This document shows positions 43,980 to 52,384 of a stretch of 64,000 bases of DNA, piece by piece. The position numbers were made by a program, and so were the translations under genes. Numbering within the stretch: the stretch's first letter is position 1; every line of letters begins with the position of its first letter. Location: contig JAEZWF010000003.1 in the NCBI GenBank assembly GCA_023420415.1, positions 62,001 through 126,000 on the forward strand, given 5' to 3'. The notes below the pieces were generated by a model. That model made no database searches. It saw only the letters and a program-made list of their open reading frames with translations, and was not told the DNA's origin. Source of the DNA: Actinomycetes bacterium. Lineage in GTDB: Bacteria > Actinomycetota > Actinomycetes > Actinomycetales > Dermatophilaceae.

Positions 43980-44023
43980 GGTATGCCGCCCGCTCACCCT
44001 CGGTGGGCGGGCGGCACACCTTT
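43980..44023. terminator. Terminator with a decayed GTATGCCG pair
   Basis: The 19-base arms 43980-43998 and 44002-44020 pair with two G-T type mismatches, followed by TTT. The left arm keeps GTATGCCG, while the right arm has GGCACAC in place of GGCATAC, so one half of the motif pair has mutated in a way that keeps RNA pairing. Confidence 0.75.
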
Positions 44024-44046
44024 GCCGTGGGCGGGGCGTTGGCCCG

Positions 44047-44052
44047 TACCCT
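44047..44052 (+). promoter_or_regulatory. Candidate -10 box of a leaderless promoter for the LCP gene
   Basis: TACCCT, then seven bases and the GTG at 44060. The hexamer is identical to the lysS box at 20293-20298. Confidence 0.45.
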
Positions 44053-44059
44053 TGACCCC

Positions 44060-45232
44060 GTGCGCCGCCTGAACTTCCCCCGCCGTTCCGTCCTGCTCGG
44101 GCTCGCCGCCGCCCCGTTCGGGGTGGCCGCCTGCTCCAGCGACGACAAGGCCCCACCGGCGCCTGGGTCGTCCACCACGAGCAAGCCGGCCACCACGACG
44201 ACCAAGCCGAAGCCGACGGTCACGGGCACCGGGCTCCCGGCCGACCTGCTGGCGTCGCTGCGGCTGCTCTACCTCGGTGGCGCCGTGCCCTCGACCGGCG
44301 AGGTCGCGCCGGCGCTGAAGAAGCGCAAGCCGCGAACGGCCACGGTGGCGGTCGCCGGGTCCGTGGGCGCGTGGAAGGGGTTCCCGATCGCCGTCGTCAG
44401 CAGCGGCAAGGACCTCAGCCTGCTGGTGCGGACGCGTGGCACGTGGACCCTCGTCGGTGGCTGGTGGCCGTCGCTGGGTGTGGCCCGAACGCCGGTGGCC
44501 ACCAAGCGGGTCCTCGCCATCGGCTCGGACGCCCGGCCGACGCAGAAGGTCAACGGACAGCGCGCCGACTCGCTGCACATCATCGGCGTGGACGCCAAGG
44601 GTGTCGGCGGCATCGTGGGCATCCCGCGCGACTCGTGGATGGCGCTGTCCTCCGGTGGCACCAACAAGATCAACGCCGCGCTCGCGTTCGGCGGCCCCCA
44701 GGCGGTCGTGCGGTCGCTGGAGCGGGCGAGCGGCGTCCAGCTCGACGGCTACCTCATCACCGGCTTCAAGGGGTTCCGCGCGATGGTCAACGCCATGGGT
44801 GGCATCCGCTACGTCGCGCCCGCGGTGTTCCGTGGCGAGCACGGCGTGCTGGCCAAGAAGGGCCTCAACATCCTGCGCGGCGAGCCCGCCCTCAGCTTCG
44901 CGCGGGAGCGGCACACCCTCGCCAACGGTGACTTCGGGCGCTCGCTCAACCAGGGCAAGCTGATCCTCGCGGGCATGGGCATGGCGCGCTCGGGCGGCCC
45001 CAAGGCGCTGGTGAAGTACCTCAGCGCCATGTCCAAGCACGTCGAGACCGACCTCACGCCCGCGGAGGTCCTGAACCTCGCAGCGGCGGTGTTCCAGACC
45101 AACCCCAACACGGTCAAGAACACCGTGGTGCCGGGCGGGGTCGGCACGCGTTCGGGCCAGTCGGTGGTGCTGCTCGGCAGCGGAGCCCGGAAGATCTTCG
45201 GTGACCTGAAGGACGGTCGGCTCGGTGGCTGA
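44060..45232 (+). CDS. LytR-CpsA-Psr (LCP) family lipoprotein
   Basis: This 390-residue protein has an N-terminus PRRSVLLGLAAAPFGVAAC that combines a twin-arginine-like signal with a lipobox (VAAC). A Thr/Lys/Pro linker follows. The LCP domain (~150-370) has IGSDARP, RADSLHIIGVD, GIPRDSW, NAMGGIRYV and FARERHT. LCP enzymes transfer polyprenyl-linked glycopolymers onto peptidoglycan. The nearby polysaccharide island (45741-61917) supplies a plausible substrate. The GTG start is supported by the leaderless -10 box. Confidence 0.9.
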   Translation: MRRLNFPRRSVLLGLAAAPFGVAACSSDDKAPPAPGSSTTSKPATTTTKPKPTVTGTGLPADLLASLRLLYLGGAVPSTGEVAPALKKRKPRTATVAVAGSVGAWKGFPIAVVSSGKDLSLLVRTRGTWTLVGGWWPSLGVARTPVATKRVLAIGSDARPTQKVNGQRADSLHIIGVDAKGVGGIVGIPRDSWMALSSGGTNKINAALAFGGPQAVVRSLERASGVQLDGYLITGFKGFRAMVNAMGGIRYVAPAVFRGEHGVLAKKGLNILRGEPALSFARERHTLANGDFGRSLNQGKLILAGMGMARSGGPKALVKYLSAMSKHVETDLTPAEVLNLAAAVFQTNPNTVKNTVVPGGVGTRSGQSVVLLGSGARKIFGDLKDGRLGG

Positions 45233-45725
45233 GGTCGTCGTGCGCGCCGCGACGGCAGGCGACGTGCGTGTCATCCGCGACATCGTCCGCCCGCTGGCCG
45301 AGCAACGGGTGCTGGTGTCCAAGGACGCGGTCACCTACTACGAGGCGCTGCAGCAGTTCCGGGTCGCCGAGCTGGACGGCGAGGTCGTGGGCTGTGGCGC
45401 CCTGCACGTGATGTGGGAGGACCTCGCCGAGATCCGCACCCTGGCGGTGCGGGCGCAGGCCAAGGGGGCGGGTGTGGGCTCGCGCCTGCTGGAGGCGCTG
45501 GTCGAGGACGCGCGTGCGCTGGGACTGCGGCGGCTGTTCTGCCTCACCTTCGAGGTCGACTTCTTCGCCCGGCACGGGTTCGAGCCGATCGAGGGGCAGG
45601 CGGTCGAGCCGGAGGTGTATGCCGAGCTCGTGCGTTCCTATGACGAGGGCGTCGCCGAGTTCCTCGACCTCGAGCGGGTCAAGCCGAACACGTTGGGCAA
45701 CACGCGGATGCTGCGCACCCTCTGA
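45225..45725 (+). CDS. argA: N-acetylglutamate synthase (short ArgA type)
   Basis: This 166-residue GNAT acetyltransferase resembles the mycobacterial ArgA (Rv2747-type), which acetylates glutamate for arginine synthesis. The acetyl-CoA loop is AQAKGAGVGSRLLEALVEDA, with LTFEVDFFARHGFEPIEG after it and a C-terminal KPNTLGNTRM. It overlaps the LCP gene end by eight bases. Confidence 0.87.
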   Translation: MAEVVVRAATAGDVRVIRDIVRPLAEQRVLVSKDAVTYYEALQQFRVAELDGEVVGCGALHVMWEDLAEIRTLAVRAQAKGAGVGSRLLEALVEDARALGLRRLFCLTFEVDFFARHGFEPIEGQAVEPEVYAELVRSYDEGVAEFLDLERVKPNTLGNTRMLRTL

Positions 45726-45740
45726 GCCGGCACCTGCCTG

Positions 45741-47012
45741 TCAGAGACGCTCCACGCCGGGGCCCGGCGTGGCTGCGCCACGGGTGTCGAGGAACCTCCT
45801 GGCCCGTGCGGCGAGGGCGTCGACGTCGTAGTCACGGTGGTGCTGCAGCAGGACCGTGATGTCTGCCCCGGCCACCGCGGCTTCGAGGTCTGAGACGCGA
45901 GTCGCGTTGTCTCCCAATGCTTCCCAGCGTGTGATGAGTGGGTCGTGGTAGGTGAGAGTGGCGCCCTGCTCGATCAGCTTGCGTCCCAGGGGCACCGCCG
46001 GGGACTCGCGCTGGTCGGCGATGTTCGCCTTGTAGGTGACGCCGAGCAGGAGGATGCGTGAGCCACGTAGGGCCTTGCCGTCGTCGTTCAGGGCGTCCTG
46101 CATGCGCCGGACGACGTACGCCGGCATCGCCGCGTTGATCTCCTGGGCCAGCTCCACGAACCGGAACGGGTAGCCGAGCCTGGTCCGCACGCTGTGCGAC
46201 AGGTAGTTCGGGTCGATGGGGATGCAGTGCCCGCCCACGCCGGGTCCGGGGTAGAACGCCTGGAACCCGAACGGCTTGGTCCGGGCGGCCTCGATGACGT
46301 CCCACAGGTCGATGTCGAGGTCGTGGCAGAACCGCGCCATCTCGTTGACCAGGGCGATGTTGATGTGGCGGTAGGTGTTCTCGAGCAGCTTGGCCGTCTC
46401 TGCCTCACGGGTGCCGCGCACCGGCACCACCGTGTCGACGAACCGGGCGTAGAAGTCACTGGCCGCCTGCGTGCAGGCGGGGGTGTGGCCGCCGACCACC
46501 TTGGGGGTGTTGCGGATGCCGTGCACCGGGTTGCCGGGGTCCACCCGCTCGGGCGAGAACGCCAGGTGGAACTCGTGACCGGCGCGCAGGCCGCTCGTCT
46601 CGAGCACGGGCCGCACGACCTCGTCCGTGGTGCCGGGGTAGGTCGTCGACTCCAGGACGACGAGGGTGCCGGGCTGCAGGTGCTCCGCAACCGACTGCAC
46701 CGACCGCTGCACCGCCGAGAGGTCGGGGCCGCCCTCGGGGCTGAGGGGGGTGGGGACGCAGAGGACCACGGCGGCTGTGTCGGCGAGCACTGCCGGGTCG
46801 GTGGTCGGTTCGAACCCGGCCCCGAGCATCTTGGCGACGTGCTCGTCGGTGAGGTCGTCGACGTGGGAGCGCCCGGATGCGAGCGAGGCGACGACGGCAC
46901 GGTCCGTGTCCAGGCCGGCGACGCGCAGCCCTGCCCCCGCCGCCGCTTCGGCGAGCGGCAGGCCGACGTAGCCGAGCCCGACCACGACCACGTCGTACCG
47001 GCGCTGGGTCAT
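45741..47012 (-). CDS. UDP-sugar dehydrogenase (WbpA/TviB/WecC-like)
   Basis: This 423-residue NAD-dependent dehydrogenase oxidises a UDP-sugar C6 to a uronic acid. The NAD fold is VVVVGLGYVGLPLAEA, the middle helix is ENTYRHINIALVNEM, and the catalytic Cys lies in GPGVGGHCIPIDPNYL (~261). The C-terminal substrate domain has VTYKANIADQRESP. It is the first of two such enzymes on either side of WecB, and it overlaps wecB by four bases. The substrate could be UDP-GlcNAc, UDP-ManNAc or UDP-Glc. Confidence 0.88.
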   Translation of the reverse strand: MTQRRYDVVVVGLGYVGLPLAEAAAGAGLRVAGLDTDRAVVASLASGRSHVDDLTDEHVAKMLGAGFEPTTDPAVLADTAAVVLCVPTPLSPEGGPDLSAVQRSVQSVAEHLQPGTLVVLESTTYPGTTDEVVRPVLETSGLRAGHEFHLAFSPERVDPGNPVHGIRNTPKVVGGHTPACTQAASDFYARFVDTVVPVRGTREAETAKLLENTYRHINIALVNEMARFCHDLDIDLWDVIEAARTKPFGFQAFYPGPGVGGHCIPIDPNYLSHSVRTRLGYPFRFVELAQEINAAMPAYVVRRMQDALNDDGKALRGSRILLLGVTYKANIADQRESPAVPLGRKLIEQGATLTYHDPLITRWEALGDNATRVSDLEAAVAGADITVLLQHHRDYDVDALAARARRFLDTRGAATPGPGVERL

Positions 47013-48220
47013 GGCTTGGCGAGCTCGCTCTCGAGGTCGTAGTCGTCGAGCCCGATGCCGGCGGTGGCGCTCGGGTCGAAGTCGGGCGCGCGGCGGCCGA
47101 CCCCCAGCAGCTCGGCGATGGCGGCGACACTGCGCTCTGCCGCCCGGCCGTCGCCATAGGGGTTCACGGCATTCGCCATGGCCAGGTATGCCGCGTGGTC
47201 GTCGAGGAGCGTCTCCAGCTCGCGCCGGATGGTCGCGCCGTCGGTGCCCACCAGCCGCACGGTCCCGGCCTCGACGGCCTCGGGGCGTTCGGTCGTGTCG
47301 CGCATGACGAGCACCGGCTTGCCGAGGCTGGGCGCCTCCTCCTGCACGCCACCGGAGTCGGTGAGGACGACCGTCGCGCAGGCCAGGGCGTGGGCGAACT
47401 GGTGGTAGTCGAGGGGCTCGGTCAGCGTCACGTTGTCCAGGTCGCCGAGCAGCGGTTCGATGACGTCGCGCACGACCGGGTTGCGGTGCATGGGCAGCAG
47501 CACCATGAGGTCCGGCCGTTCCACGGCGAGGTCACGGATCGCGGTCATCGACTCGACCATCCGTGGCCCCCACGACTCGCGCCGGTGCGAGGTGACGAGG
47601 ACGAGGTCCCGCCCGACGCGTGCCTCCGCCACCACCTCGGCGACGCGGGGGTCGGTGAACTCGACCGGTTGGGCGGTGGTCCACCGCAGGGCGTCGATGA
47701 CGGTGTTGCCGGTGACCGGGACCATCGACGGGGTGATTCCCTCGCGCAGCAGGTTGGCCTTCGAGGTCGCCGTGGGCGCCAGGTGCAGGGCCGCGAGCGG
47801 TGCCGTGAGGCGCCGGTTGGCCTCCTCGGGGAAGGGGGAGTGGACGTCGCCGGTGCGCAGGCCGGCCTCGAGGTGCACCACGGGGATGCGTTCGTAGAAC
47901 GCGGCCAGCCCGGCGGCCAGCACGGTGGTCGTGTCGCCTTGCACCACAACGACATCGGGCCGGGCCTGCTGGAACAACGCGGAGGTCGCCAGGACCGTCC
48001 GGGCGGTGATGTCGGCCAGCGTGGCACCGGGCGACATGAGGTCGAGGTCGTGGGCGGGCCGGATGCCGAACAGCGAGTTGACCTGGTCGAGCATCTCGCG
48101 GTGCTGTCCGGTCACGGCCACGATCGGCTCGACGCGGTCGTCGGCCTCGAGCGCGGCAACCAACGGCGCCATCTTGATGGCCTCGGGGCGGGTGCCGTAG
48201 ACGGTCATGACACGGTGCAT
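47009..48220 (-). CDS. wecB: UDP-N-acetylglucosamine 2-epimerase (non-hydrolysing)
   Basis: This 403-residue enzyme interconverts UDP-GlcNAc and UDP-ManNAc. The signatures TVYGTRPEAIKMAPL, VTGQHREMLDQV, VVVQGDTTTVLAAGLAAF, VVHLEAGLRTGD and LTDSGGVQEEAP are all present. AAGGAGG lies seven bases before the ATG at 48220, so the first Met is used. It feeds the dehydrogenases on either side to give UDP-ManNAcA. Confidence 0.95.
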   Translation of the reverse strand: MHRVMTVYGTRPEAIKMAPLVAALEADDRVEPIVAVTGQHREMLDQVNSLFGIRPAHDLDLMSPGATLADITARTVLATSALFQQARPDVVVVQGDTTTVLAAGLAAFYERIPVVHLEAGLRTGDVHSPFPEEANRRLTAPLAALHLAPTATSKANLLREGITPSMVPVTGNTVIDALRWTTAQPVEFTDPRVAEVVAEARVGRDLVLVTSHRRESWGPRMVESMTAIRDLAVERPDLMVLLPMHRNPVVRDVIEPLLGDLDNVTLTEPLDYHQFAHALACATVVLTDSGGVQEEAPSLGKPVLVMRDTTERPEAVEAGTVRLVGTDGATIRRELETLLDDHAAYLAMANAVNPYGDGRAAERSVAAIAELLGVGRRAPDFDPSATAGIGLDDYDLESELAKP

Positions 48221-48233
48221 GGGAGTTCCTCCT

Positions 48234-49493
48234 TCAGCGCCAGGCGCCGCGGGTGTCGACGAGCTGCCGACCCCGCAGGTCGCCCATGGTGATCGAGCGG
48301 AATGCCAGGTGGTCGACCAGCAGCACCACGACGTCGGCCTCCTGCACGGCCTGGTCGGTGGGCGTCAGCTCGACGTTCGAGAGCTCGGCCAGCTCGGCCG
48401 GCAGGGTGTCCACGTGGGGTTCGACCGCGAGGATCCGCGCCTCGGGCCGTTCGGTTGCGAGCGTCTGGGTGATGGCCAGTGCCGGGGACTCGCGCAGGTC
48501 GTCGATGTCGGCCTTGAAGGCGAGCCCCAGGCAGGCGACGGTGGCGCCGGCCCCACCTGGGCGGCCCGCCGCGGCGAGGGCTGCGTCGATCTTGTCCAGC
48601 ACCGTCCGCGGCCGGGCGTCGTTGGTCTCGCGCGCCGCCCGGATCAGGCGCGCCTGCTGCGGGGCGGCGGCGACGATGAACCACGGGTCGACAGCGATGC
48701 AGTGCCCGCCCACGCCGGGACCCGGCTGCAGGATGTTGACCCGCGGGTGGTGGTTGGCCATCGAGATGACCTCCCACACGTCCAGGCCGATCTCCTCGCA
48801 GATCTCGGCCAGCTCGTTGGCGAAGGCGATGTTGACGTCGCGGAACGCGTTCTCGGTCAGCTTGGCCATCTCGGCGGACTTCGCGTCGGTGAGGACGATC
48901 TCGCCGGTCACGAACGTCCGGTAGACCTCGGCGGCCCGGGTCGCGCACTCGGGAGTGATGCCGCCGACGACCCGGTCGTTGGAGAAGATCTCGACCATGA
49001 TGCGCCCGGGGAGCACGCGCTCGGGGCAGTGCGCCAGGTGGACGTCGGGTATGCCGCCCATGTGCGGCAGCTTGAGGTCCGGGCGCAGGTCGGAGATCCA
49101 CTCCGAGATCTGCCAGGTGGTGCCGGGAGGTGACGTCGACTCCAGGATGATGACCTCGCCACCGGTGAGCTGCGGCGCGATCGCTTCGGTCGCGGCCCGC
49201 ACGTACTTCAGGTCGGGCTCGTGGTCGCCCTTGAACGGAGTGGGGACGGCGATGAGGTAGACGGACGCGGGTGGCGTCTGCGTGGTTGCGGTCAACAGGC
49301 CCTGTGACACCGCGGAGGCGATGGCCTCGTCGAGGTTGGGCTCGACGATCGGGACCCGTCCCGCGTTGATCTCCGAGACGATCCGCTCATTGACGTCGAC
49401 CCCGATGACCTTGCGGCCGTGGCGGGTCAGGGCCGCGCAGGTCGGAAGACCTATGTAGCCGAGACCGATGACGGCGATTGCGTCGTCGAACAT
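48234..49493 (-). CDS. wecC: UDP-N-acetyl-D-mannosamine dehydrogenase
   Basis: This 419-residue dehydrogenase has the NAD fold AVIGLGYIGLPTCAAL, ILESTSPPGTTWQI, the catalytic Cys in GPGVGGHCIAVDPWF (~256), and GLAFKADIDDLRESPAL. FIVAAAPQQARLIRAAR after the Cys is typical of WecC. It makes UDP-ManNAcA for surface polymer synthesis. GGGAG precedes the ATG by eight bases. The start lies within the last 43 bases of the upstream glycosyltransferase gene. Confidence 0.92.
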   Translation of the reverse strand: MFDDAIAVIGLGYIGLPTCAALTRHGRKVIGVDVNERIVSEINAGRVPIVEPNLDEAIASAVSQGLLTATTQTPPASVYLIAVPTPFKGDHEPDLKYVRAATEAIAPQLTGGEVIILESTSPPGTTWQISEWISDLRPDLKLPHMGGIPDVHLAHCPERVLPGRIMVEIFSNDRVVGGITPECATRAAEVYRTFVTGEIVLTDAKSAEMAKLTENAFRDVNIAFANELAEICEEIGLDVWEVISMANHHPRVNILQPGPGVGGHCIAVDPWFIVAAAPQQARLIRAARETNDARPRTVLDKIDAALAAAGRPGGAGATVACLGLAFKADIDDLRESPALAITQTLATERPEARILAVEPHVDTLPAELAELSNVELTPTDQAVQEADVVVLLVDHLAFRSITMGDLRGRQLVDTRGAWR

Positions 49494-50665
49494 CCGTGAA
49501 CTCCCATGGTGGTTGGTGGGTCGTGGGGGATGGCGCCCGTCCGCCCGGAGGACCGTTCGGCGAGCTCGTTGATGTGGCGCACGAAGTCACGACCGATGAC
49601 GTTCCAGTCGTAGTTCTCGCGCACGTAGGCGTGACCGGCCCGGCCCATGGCCTCGCGGCGTGCCGGGTCGGTGGCGAGGTCCATGAGGGCCGCCGCGGTG
49701 GCCTCCGCGTCGCCGAACGGCACGACCACCCCGCAACCGGACTCCTGCACGAGCTCGGCCGCGAGCGGCAGCGGGGTGGTGACCACGGGTATGCCGCGGC
49801 CCATGTACTCGATCACCTTGGTCGGCATCGAGTGCCGGTAGTTCGGCCGGTCCTCCAGAAGGGACAACCCGGCGAGCGCCCCGTCGAGCATCGGCAGCGC
49901 CTGCGCACTCGGGACGAAGCCGTGGTGCCGCACGTGGCCGAAGGTGACCGCCCGCTGCAGCGTCTCCGCGGTGCGGTCGTCCCGCGCGGTGCCGATGACC
50001 TCCACGGACAGGGAACCGCGCGTGGCCTCCGAGACCAGCCGGCCGGCATTCACCAGCGTGGCCGCGCCCCGCGCCATGGTGACCGAGCCGAGGTAGACGG
50101 CCCGCGTGCTGCCGGGCGCAGGGACGTCCTCGGGCACCCGCACGGTGTTGGGGACGACGACGTGGTCGTGGGTGAAGCGTTCGGCGTACGCGTACTCGGC
50201 GAGGATCAGCTCGTGGCGGCGCTCGGCGCGGCGCTCGATGGCCCGCACGGCCCGGGCCATCATGCCCCGTGCACCGCCGGGCACCCAGCTCTTGGTCTCG
50301 ATGGCTGCCGCAGTGTCCTCGTGCACGTCCCAGACGAGGTTGTCCAGGCGCAGACCCGTTGCGGCTGCGACGATCTCGGGGTCGTGGACGAGCACGACGT
50401 CGTGGTCCGGCCCCTCGTGGGCCAGCAACCGCCGGACGGCACGGAAGGCCTGGCCGCGCACGCGGCCGTGGGCGTGGGGCAGGTCGAGGTGGCGCAGGCT
50501 CGTGGTGTCGGGGAGGTGCAGGCCGTGCGCGGAGAACGGCGCGGCATACGACACCTCCACCCCCGCATCGAGCAGGGCACCGATCTGGCGGTGCCGGATG
50601 CGGGCGTCCTCCGGGTGGTGCACGACGGTGACGACGAGCGCGTTGTGGGGCCGCACGACGCTCAC
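49451..50665 (-). CDS. Glycosyltransferase, GT4-like
   Basis: This 404-residue protein starts at GTG 50665, overlapping the ABC ATPase stop by four bases. It has the two-Rossmann GT-B shape: N-terminal VVTVVHHPEDARIRHRQIGALLDAG and VLVHDPEIV, C-terminal VYLGSVTMARGAATLV, HHGFVPSAQALPML and the donor-binding MPTKVIEYMGRGIPVV with the E-x7-E-type acid. It would add one sugar to the polymer; donor and linkage are unknown. Confidence 0.85.
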   Translation of the reverse strand: MSVVRPHNALVVTVVHHPEDARIRHRQIGALLDAGVEVSYAAPFSAHGLHLPDTTSLRHLDLPHAHGRVRGQAFRAVRRLLAHEGPDHDVVLVHDPEIVAAATGLRLDNLVWDVHEDTAAAIETKSWVPGGARGMMARAVRAIERRAERRHELILAEYAYAERFTHDHVVVPNTVRVPEDVPAPGSTRAVYLGSVTMARGAATLVNAGRLVSEATRGSLSVEVIGTARDDRTAETLQRAVTFGHVRHHGFVPSAQALPMLDGALAGLSLLEDRPNYRHSMPTKVIEYMGRGIPVVTTPLPLAAELVQESGCGVVVPFGDAEATAAALMDLATDPARREAMGRAGHAYVRENYDWNVIGRDFVRHINELAERSSGRTGAIPHDPPTTMGVHGCSTTQSPSSVSAT

Positions 50666-51486
50666 CTCGCCGGCTTCCGGTGTGACTGCTCGTACGCGCG
50701 CACGACCTCGTCGGTGGGGCCGTCCATGAGGAGTCGGCCCTGGTCCATCCACAGCACCCGGTCGCACGACTCGCGGATCGCGGCGTTGGAGTGGCTGACC
50801 AGGAAGACCGTGCTGGCCTCCTTGCGGATCTCGGCGATCCGGTCGCGGCTGCGGGCCTGGAAGTCCGCGTCACCGGTAGCGAGTGCCTCGTCGATCATGA
50901 GGATGTCCGGCACCGCGGCGGTGGAGATCGCGAACCGCAGCCGGGCGCCCATGCCGGAGGAGTAGGCACTCATCGGCAGGTCGACGAAGTCACCGATGCC
51001 GGAGAAGTCGACGATGTCGTCGTAGCGCTCGCGCACCTCGCGTGGCGTGAGGCCGAGGGCCAGCCCGCCGATCATCACGTTGCGCGCACCCGTGAGGCCG
51101 GTGAGCAGCACGGCGTTGATCCCGAGCAGGGAGGGCCGTCCAGCGGCCCACACGCGCCCGCCCGCGGGCGGGATGAGCCCGGCGATGGCGCGCAGCAGCG
51201 TGCTCTTGCCCGACCCGTTGCGTCCGATGATCCCGACCGCTTCGCCGTGGTTGACGACGAACGACACGTTCTTGACCGCGTGCACCTTGCGGACCGAGCT
51301 CACCGGACTGCGACGACGCAGCAGGCGCTCGACCAGGGGCAGGTCGCCGGTGGTGGCGGTGCCCTGCTTCTTGGCGCCGAAGACGGTGTAGACGATGTCG
51401 AGCTCGGAGCAGATCACGCTGGGCGTGGGCGTCCCGGACGTCACCTCGGGCCCCCCGGTTGCCACGGCGGACTCAGTCGCTGCCAT
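50662..51486 (-). CDS. Polysaccharide ABC exporter ATP-binding protein (Wzt/TagH-like)
   Basis: This 274-residue ATPase has Walker A GRNGSGKST, the Q-loop-like VLLTGLTGARN region and signature segment MSAYSSGMGARLRFAISTA, which is characteristic of TagH/Wzt. Walker B is DILMIDEALATGD. There is no C-terminal sugar-binding extension, so it resembles TagH more than the long Wzt type. With the permease upstream it exports a lipid-linked glycopolymer. It overlaps the permease gene by 14 bases. Confidence 0.92.
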   Translation of the reverse strand: MAATESAVATGGPEVTSGTPTPSVICSELDIVYTVFGAKKQGTATTGDLPLVERLLRRRSPVSSVRKVHAVKNVSFVVNHGEAVGIIGRNGSGKSTLLRAIAGLIPPAGGRVWAAGRPSLLGINAVLLTGLTGARNVMIGGLALGLTPREVRERYDDIVDFSGIGDFVDLPMSAYSSGMGARLRFAISTAAVPDILMIDEALATGDADFQARSRDRIAEIRKEASTVFLVSHSNAAIRESCDRVLWMDQGRLLMDGPTDEVVRAYEQSHRKPAR

Positions 51487-52384
51487 AGCGACCCTCCCCG
51501 CGCCAGAAGAAGACCAGGCCCCCCACGAACAGCACGACCCCCCACACCGCGGCGGCGATCCAGCTCGACCACTGCAGGGTGTACTGGTCCATCAGCGCCT
51601 CACGCGAGATCGTCATCCCGACGGCCAGCGGCTGGAACAGCAGGATCGCGCTGACGAGACCGTGTCCCGCGTAGTGCGGGATGCTGAAGAACACCCCGGA
51701 GACGTAGCGCGCCAGCCGCACTCCGACCGGCACGAGGTTGTTGGTGTCGCGGGCGGCGTTGACGATCCGCGCGAGGAAGAACGTCAGACCGAGGTTGATG
51801 AGCGTCACGAGGAACAACGCCAGGGGAAAGAGCAACCAGTGCAACGAGAACGGCTCGCCGGTGAGGGGGATCATCACCAGCAGCACCGCGAAGGCCGGCA
51901 GGTTGGTGAGGAACTGGGTCAGCGTCACCGAGATCGGCAGCACTGCCCGGGGGAACCGCAGCGCCCGCACGAGGCCGATGCTGGCCGTGATGGCCTTGGC
52001 GCCGGCGGTGAGGCAGGAGGCCGTGTAGCCGAAGATGAAGATGCCGATCGTGAGGAACGCGATGTAGTTCTCGGTGCCACCGCGGGTCTTCAGCAGCAGG
52101 CCGAAGATCAGGTAGTACGACCCCACGAGCAGCAGCGGGTTGATGACCGCCCACGCCTGGCCCAGGTAGTTGTTCTGGTTCGCGGCATACGCCTGCGCCG
52201 ACGACAGGTGCCACACGAGGTGGCGGAAGTGCCAGACCTCCTTGAGGTACCCGAACAGCGGGGGCCGCACGCCCAGCTCCTCCAGGCCGCTGGAGTGGGC
52301 GAGCCGCTCGGCCTCGGCCGGTGGCACCGGCACCGGTGCGAACCGCTCCAGTGCCTCGGCCACGGGGTTCTCGGTCGTCGTCAT
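51473..52384 (-). CDS. Polysaccharide ABC exporter permease (Wzm/TagG-like)
   Basis: This 303-residue permease has a ~60-residue cytosolic N-terminus and six hydrophobic segments. NNYLGQAWAVINPLLLVGSYYLIFG and RALRFPRAVLPISVTLTQFL are typical of ABC-2 polysaccharide exporters. It overlaps both neighbours by a few bases, so the exporter, wecBC and two glycosyltransferases form one leftward operon from ~54150 to 45741. Confidence 0.92.
   Translation of the reverse strand: MTTTENPVAEALERFAPVPVPPAEAERLAHSSGLEELGVRPPLFGYLKEVWHFRHLVWHLSSAQAYAANQNNYLGQAWAVINPLLLVGSYYLIFGLLLKTRGGTENYIAFLTIGIFIFGYTASCLTAGAKAITASIGLVRALRFPRAVLPISVTLTQFLTNLPAFAVLLVMIPLTGEPFSLHWLLFPLALFLVTLINLGLTFFLARIVNAARDTNNLVPVGVRLARYVSGVFFSIPHYAGHGLVSAILLFQPLAVGMTISREALMDQYTLQWSSWIAAAVWGVVLFVGGLVFFWRGEGRYGSD

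Noticed and set aside
46877..50965. Long plus-strand frames (471 and 495 codons) across wecB, wecC and the GT4 gene
   Set aside because: The minus-strand genes carry catalytic Cys, NAD folds and ribosome sites; the plus frames are Arg/His/Gly-rich shadows.
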